Shown here: positions 11,323 to 64,000 of the stretch, in pieces | How the letters are laid out: each line of letters begins with the position of its first letter | Numbering within the stretch: position 1 is the first letter of the stretch | Origin: Micropterix aruncella | Taxonomy: Eukaryota > Arthropoda > Insecta > Lepidoptera > Micropterigidae | Length of the DNA: 64,000 bases | Assembly: GCA_944548615.1 (NCBI GenBank) | Contig: OX155976.1 | Span: 317,454-381,453 of the forward strand | Direction: 5' to 3' | Program-made: the position numbers and the translations under genes | Notes under the pieces: generated by a model | Told to the model about the DNA's origin: nothing | The model's database searches: none | What the model saw: only the letters and a program-made list of their open reading frames with translations

Positions 11323-11455
11323 GGTAACCGGTGGAACAGTATCAGCAAGGGTCAGAGACTTACTGCCTGTCTTCGATTCTGCAGGTTTCGCCAAGTTCGC
11401 TCCTCCAGCATCCAAAACCATAAAACCAGCAGCGCTACCAGTGGGAAGAAAGTAG
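11323..11455 (+). CDS. Putative terminal exon of a plus-strand gene, unidentified
   Basis: A pyrimidine-rich tract and TTTTTTAG precede 43 open codons ending in TAG at 11453-11455. The peptide starts VTGGTVSARVRDLLPVFDSA and ends KPAALPVGRK, well-balanced in composition and GC-richer than its surroundings. AATAAA-type signals follow (for example near 11709). If real, it is the last exon of a gene whose other exons lie before the window, and it would be convergent with Gfrl. I do not recognise the protein. Confidence 0.42.
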
Positions 11456-13040
11456 AACAGTTCTCTTAAAAAAAGAAAATGAATCTGAAAACATAAGAAG
11501 AGACCATATTGATAGAGATAACATTATAGCTATATATTATTTATACATATGTTATATTTGACGGCCAGTATAAGAATTTCTGTTTGATCCTATGTCTGAT
11601 TATTATATTTGTATTATATATCTGATTATTATTAATGTATCTGTATATTATAAACATATACATCTTTTTATTATTTTAAACTGTTCGTATGATTATATAT
11701 ACCAAAAAAAATAAACACAATTTACGCCGTCATGTTTATTATATTATTTATTGTAATTTCCATGTATAAAATAATCGTTTTTATTCACTTATTTAATAAA
11801 CTAACATGTTTAACTTGTTCTTTATGTAAAATATTTGTTATTTATGTCAAATTAATTAATGAATAAAACGAAATATCAGCAACAATATGTTTATTATTTA
11901 ATTTAAAATTTACAGAAACATAAAGGTGATGAATACATACACAAAGTATCGGGTGTGAAAATATTACTTTATACGATAGATTATGTATACAAACGACTAT
12001 CACGGAAAGTAATACAGTACTATTTTTAGTTACTTTGATGATATGACAGTTTCTAATCGCCCATAGTCGAATTCTTACATTTATTAACAAGTAAAGTGTC
12101 ATTAAATGTTTACAATTAGGTGCGTTGATTTGAGCTATACAATTACAATATTATTTTTTGGATTTAGCTACTTTTTTTGTACCTAAAAGTGCCCCCATAT
12201 CTTGCGATAGGACGTAGAAAATTTTTCCCTAATTATTTTTTTTAGAAATTTTATCATAAGACCTCTAGATTTTTTAAAATTCAACGATAATGATATGTAT
12301 GTTCAAAGTCCGAAAGTGTAACATAAATGCACATTTGATTTAGTGTAAATTTTACTTTATAAAAATTAGTAACTACAAGCACCCAGAATAGTACTATCTT
12401 TGGAAAAAAAAAACAAATTTATCTAAAATGAAAAACACGCCACTACCTTTTTTTTAGGTATTATGTATATATATATAGATTCTAATATTTGTAAATTACT
12501 ATAATTCCAATTCGTTAAAAATATATCAACATTTTCTAAACAGAATAACGGTTAGATTTCATATTTATTAAGCGATACAGTGATTCGACTATTCACGATC
12601 TCTTCATTTCTAGGACGACTTAAAGGCTATGATATGTTTTGTGATTTTTTAAATAGTTTTTAGACGTACACATACACACATTTATTACCACGTGAAGACA
12701 CTCTCTAGCTACAGCCATTTTAAAGCTTCATAAGTTTAACTTTTAATAAACGAAATTTTAATGAAGTGAGCGATTTTTGTGTGTTTTATATTTAAATTTT
12801 ATTTTAAAGTTTCTGAATATAGTTTTGTGCACTAGTGATGAGTATTTTATATATGGGAGATGAAGTATCGGCTTGTTTATGAGCGTAACGATTTTATTTC
12901 ACTGAATTTTGGACGTTTGCTTTTATCTACAGCACATTTTTGCCCTAGAAATTCATACCAGTATTCGGACCTCGTTCTTCTGTCCCAGGAACGGATTTAT
13001 TTCGCAGTGTGATTCTGCTTCTGCGTCGGATTTCTTCCAT
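11456..13040. other. AT-rich intergenic stretch
   Basis: Possible 3' UTR of the plus-strand exon near its start (several AATAAA motifs, for example near 11709), then simple AT-rich DNA. No credible coding region. Confidence 0.5.
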
Positions 13041-13235
13041 CTAGTTATGCTGCAAAATGTACATTTTCTTTGAGGGCATATTAGCTCTGTTCTCTGCAAT
13101 ATCGATCACTTTCGATACCTTGTACTCTTTCATGCCTGAGCACAGTAAAACAAAAGAAAATGGGCCAGACGTCTTCGATTCCATAGTTTTGGTGACAGAC
13201 AGAAGGCACGCGGCAGGTACAAATAGATTTGTCAA
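13041..13235 (-). CDS. Small open frame, unidentified
   Basis: A minus-strand frame of 64 codons; the part from MESKTSGPFSFVLLCSG to the TAG at 13041 looks protein-like (KEYKVSKVIDIAENRANMPS). It is cut on its 5' side by a family A fragment that starts near 13226. It could be a piece of an old exon or of a transposon. No splice sites are convincing. Confidence 0.25.
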   Translation of the reverse strand: MTNLFVPAACLLSVTKTMESKTSGPFSFVLLCSGMKEYKVSKVIDIAENRANMPSKKMYILQHN

Positions 13236-13502
13236 CTACAACGGGCGAACCCGTCACCTCAGGGAGTTTTAACGATTAGTCGTTCTATCTCCCGTGAAGT
13301 GAGCGCAGAAGACTCGTTTCAAGAGCAGTCGCCGTAAAGCCCGCAACCACCCCCGCTCTATAGGAAACAGTACTGCTTCCAGACTCCCCCGACTGTTAGT
13401 CAGAGTGCACGATCGATTGGCTTACGCCGCACGGTGCGCAGACCGTCCAGGAGCGTCAGAAGATTGATTCCTAGGGGAAACTAGCCCTAAGGTCAGAGAC
13501 TT
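13226..13502 (+). repeat. Family A repeat, internally deleted copy
   Basis: Begins TTGTCAACTACAACGGGCGA, jumps near 13318 from the first 90 bases straight to the middle (TTTCAAGAGCAGTCGCCGTA) and stops at AAGGTCAGAGAC. The right end is missing. Confidence 0.75.
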
Positions 13503-13682
13503 TTGGACGAGGCAATTCACAGTCTAACTATACCGACAAGCCCGTCAGAGTTCTACACTTTACAGCGAGGCACTAAGAAGGGGACCCTTACTACCAGGTA
13601 AGAATTTCTCCACCCTCCAGACTGGTTTCAAAATCGAAGACGGATAAGGGCGAAGAATAAGGACAAGCAAGGAGACGAATGG

Positions 13683-13711
13683 ATTTGGGGGGTGGGAGGG
13701 GGGGGGGGGGA
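13683..13711. repeat. G-rich homopolymer-like tract
   Basis: An almost uninterrupted run of G (about 25 of 29 bases), a possible G-quadruplex former. Similar tracts are at 24215-24233 (19 G), 61254-61267 and, as C, 4072-4080 and 4583-4594. Confidence 0.8.
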
Positions 13712-13769
13712 GGGTATTTAAACTATAATTTAATATTTTAAAACCCGAACGGGCTTTCGAGTAGCCTCA

Positions 13770-15190
13770 CTGGAAATCACTTAGACATGAAGTTGATAAA
13801 TGCTGAGGTATATATATAGCCAGCGATAGATTTCCCTGAGAGCGTAATGCAAGGCCATGGGATGAAAGCGGAGAGAGAAGATGATACAAATAAGAAAGCA
13901 TGATTGACTGAAGTACAGGGAGTTAATGGGCCCTTGCTGAGTTGGCCACGAAGACCCATTCTGTTCAGAGTTGGTCAAACTCACGGGTCAACACCTATCC
14001 GACGGCCTCCACGCATGAAGTGCGACCCTGGGTAGGACTCTGGCCTTATGGTCAGTTTCCCCTGGGAATCAACCTTCTGGCGCTCCTGGACGGTCTGCGC
14101 ACAATCTATTGGCTTGCGCCGCACGGTGCGCAGACCGTCCAGGAGCGCGAGAGGTTTGATTCCCAGGGGAAACTGACCAAGACCAGAGTCCTACCCAGGT
14201 TCGCACCTTGTGCGTGGAGGCCGTCGGATAGGTGTTGACCCGTGAGTGTGACCGACCCTGAACAGAATAGGTCTTCATGGCCAACCCAGCATGGGCCCAT
14301 TAGCTCCCATGCTGACTAACATCTTGGGTTGTCGACTACAACGGGCGAACCCGTCACCACAGGGAGTTTTAACGATTAGTCCTTCTATCTCCCTGGAGTG
14401 AGCGTAGAAGACTTAGGACAAAATGCTGACTAACAGTCGGGGGAGTCTGGAAGCAGTACTGTTTCCTATAGAGCGGGGGTGGTTGCGGACCTTATGGCGA
14501 CTGCTCTTGAAATAACCATCGGCCATCCGATTCTGGGTGAACAGCCGGGCAAAGGATGCTGTGGTCCGCGATAGATTCGGTAAACACTGTTTCACCGCTT
14601 CGTAAGGGAGAGGACCGCGCAAGCGACCTCGAACTCGTAACCAATCGAGAGACCGGAGTAATCTGGTCACCATTGGAAGTAAGAGCGTGAGTGTCGGCCC
14701 GCCAGGTGACATTCCTGGCTATCTCGCGTTTAAGGAGTTGGCCTCTTACGGGCTTGTGGCGTAGCTAGACGGTGGACTGTTTTGTCCCCAAGTCTTCTGC
14801 GCTCACTTCCAGGGAGATAGAACGACTAATCGTTAAAACTTCCTGAGGCGACGGGCTCGCCCGCTGTAGTCGACAACCCAAGTTGACTGAAGTACAAGAA
14901 ATAGTAGGGTGAGTATGTGATAATCTCAACATCTTCTGATGGAGCCAATCCATTTGCATACGAAAGGTCGATTTGTGGTCACACTTCTTCAAACAAATCG
15001 AATACAATCGTTCTGAATCCTTTTAAGTTTATTGGTACCTCCTGATCCGCGTCTAGGTAAGCTACATCAGCGTAGTATATTATTGGTAAAATAAAAGATT
15101 GTGCCATTTGACGTTTAATGCAAAAAGGTAGGAAATTCTGCTCTTCTTTAAAAATAATGTAGGCTGTAGTGATGTGCAATGCGCAAATGC
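13770..15190 (-). mobile_element. CR1-like LINE fragment, split by a family A insertion
   Basis: On the minus strand 15185-14960 encodes QSFILPIIYYADVAYLDAD and FRTIVFDLF, the thumb region of CR1/jockey reverse transcriptases. The same element seems to continue below the insertion at 13917-13770 (HPMALHYALREIYRW). The insertion is bordered by the 14-bp direct repeat TTGACTGAAGTACA, which lies in this element on both sides. Frames are broken. Confidence 0.55.
13918..14882 (-). repeat. Family A repeat with inverted and nested copies
   Basis: Bordered by perfect 14-bp direct repeats TTGACTGAAGTACA (13904-13917, 14883-14896). Order: right part reversed (13918 to ~14105), right part forward (~14110-14308), a 101-base left fragment forward (14322-14422), left part reversed (~14430-14882). 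The 101-base piece has its own 13-bp direct repeats ATGCTGACTAACA (14309-14321, 14423-14435), so it is a later insertion. The two right parts form an inverted repeat with arms of about 180 bases. Confidence 0.8.
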
Positions 15191-15300
15191 GATTTGATCA
15201 GTAGATCGATCAGGCACACGTCGTACAAACAAATATCCGATACGCACATAAACACGCCCAACACGCAGTTTTACAGACACTTAAAAAAAAAGACATTGCT

Positions 15301-62781
<47,481 letters not shown>

Positions 62782-63885
62782 CTGAAAAATAAAAAAAACA
62801 TATATAGGTCATTAAAACAATTTAACCCTTCGGCTACGTAACGATCAAATTTTATTGCACATCAGAACACCGTTGACTACGTCACAACCAATATTGGCGG
62901 CTTGCTCCCTAAGCGCACAGTAATATTATTTTCTAATTCGAACGCATCCTAAAATCCGTAACAAATATCTCATTATTACCATAGATACATAGACGGTCGC
63001 TAGAATAATATCGCGCGTCATTTCGCGGATATTTCTGGTAAAATTCCATTGTCAAACAAGATCATTTTTTTTTGAGAAATCATCAAAATTTTATTGGTTT
63101 TTATGAGCGAATATCTAAATATTTTTGTATTTGTAAAGATCACGATAGTGTTTACGATTTCTAAATAGGGTTCCGTATTTTTCCGTAAGACAAGTACAAG
63201 TTAGAAATGCCGATTTTTTTCACTTTTTCGACTTTCTCATACTAATTAATAATTATCTAATTATTTTACAAAATGAGATTTCAATATTCTATATATATAC
63301 GAAATTTCAATGCTATCATTGTACAGTTATTATTTTTATGATTGCTATAGTAGTTCTATAGTTACAGTAGTTTTTGTCGAGCACGGCGATATTACAAGAA
63401 ATTTCAATAAATTGCAGCGGTTTGCCATGAAATTAGGCAGCTACTCGAAGGGTTAAAAACAAAAGTGTCGTTATTAAAAGTGATGTATTGTATTTATAAT
63501 TATTAGAAACAATTTTTTTGAACAGAAAAAAGCATGTTTTAAAGAGTTCCTTGTTAGAACAATAAAGTTCCTCTTTGAAACAATAATCGTCAATTTCCGG
63601 AAGCTCAGTTACGTCCCCATTGACGCGTAGTATTTCTATAAATACCCAGTGCATAAGGACTATAGCGTCTTCCACTGAGCAATTGCTTTTAGCGGGACTT
63701 CACGTGAGCCGGGCTCACTGACCCGGCTTACTGGGAGTAGCGTCGCGAGGCTGCGAATCCTGCGGTAGGTAACAGGTGGCGATCGCGTACTACTCGTGAC
63801 GTTTTATATATGGTCACGTGCCGACCGCCGCCGCCGCCGCAAGCAGTCGGTTGCCCTCGGTGCTCAAGCAATAAAGCGTTTTTTT
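62782..63885. other. Upstream intron or 5' region, no exon identified
   Basis: 63661-63780 (GGGACTTCACGTGAGCCGGG, GTCGCGAGGCTGCGAATCCT) resembles 60310-60400 and is a repeat. A minus-strand 80-codon frame (63675-63433) is unassigned. (CCG)n at 63824-63840. The exon preceding 62781, which must end with two bases of a codon, was not found. Confidence 0.4.
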
Positions 63886-63889
63886 TTAA

Positions 63890-64000
63890 AATTAAATATT
63901 TCTGATTTAAATATTTATCCATATATATATGTCTATATATTTTCGGAATCTACTCAATCAGACGTTTCATTCAATACTTAACACTATGAATTTATGTTAA
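63890..64000 (+). repeat. Family B repeat, copy 9, cut by the window end
   Basis: TTTAAATATTTATCCATATA and CTACTCAATCAGACGTTTCA match the left half of the family. Confidence 0.7.

Overview
The window reads as nuclear DNA from an insect, most likely a moth or butterfly (Lepidoptera). It is AT-rich, has short exons with GT-AG borders, and is crowded with transposable elements of types common in Lepidoptera: Helitrons ending in CAGCTAG, R1-clade and CR1/jockey-like LINE pieces, RTE, Penelope, hAT, PIF/Harbinger and Tc1/mariner remnants. I see no prokaryotic gene organisation, rRNA gene, intact tRNA gene or CRISPR array. The species call is inference; no search was run.

The main host gene lies on the minus strand and fills most of the window. 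Twelve exons between 62781 and 15301 join in one frame, with matching codon phases at every junction, into about 1036 codons. They encode part of one ten-cysteine GDNF/GAS1-type domain, two complete ones, a Thr-rich linker, a second Cys-rich region and a long last exon with hydrophobic segments. I call it Gfrl (GDNF-family receptor-like), a putative cell-surface co-receptor. Its 5' exons are not seen here and probably lie beyond 64000. A separate short plus-strand exon at 11323-11455 ends in a stop and may be the last exon of a convergent neighbour.

Layout. 1-1310: LINE 3' end followed by a run of five hairpins. 2557-6042: a long-TIR MITE, an AT-rich repeat (family B), a PIF/Harbinger-like element and a hAT element with perfect 8-bp TSDs. 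6199-10921: an R1-clade LINE inserted in a copy of a ~655-bp repeat (family A). 11323-15300: the plus-strand exon and a nested, inverted cluster of family A. 15301-34062: the last nine Gfrl exons, with LINE, Helitron, MITE and mariner-like insertions between them. 34191-37055: three long (AT)n arrays, with a 5'-truncated Penelope-like element carrying a GIY-YIG nuclease between 441-bp inverted repeats. 37100-48790: LINE pieces, a Helitron, solo LTRs and a stacked nest of insertions. 48796-62781: the four most 5' exons seen, including an extremely GC-rich one, plus two hAT elements and three family A copies. 62790-64000: intron or upstream sequence ending in a family B copy cut by the window edge.

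The most unusual items are the GIY-YIG element with apparently identical long inverted arms inside a split AT array; family A, a repeat I do not recognise that has 10-21 bp direct repeats at its borders and often shows inverted or nested copies; and two phase 1-1 Gfrl exons (56366-56866, 52478-52738) with no recognisable domain.
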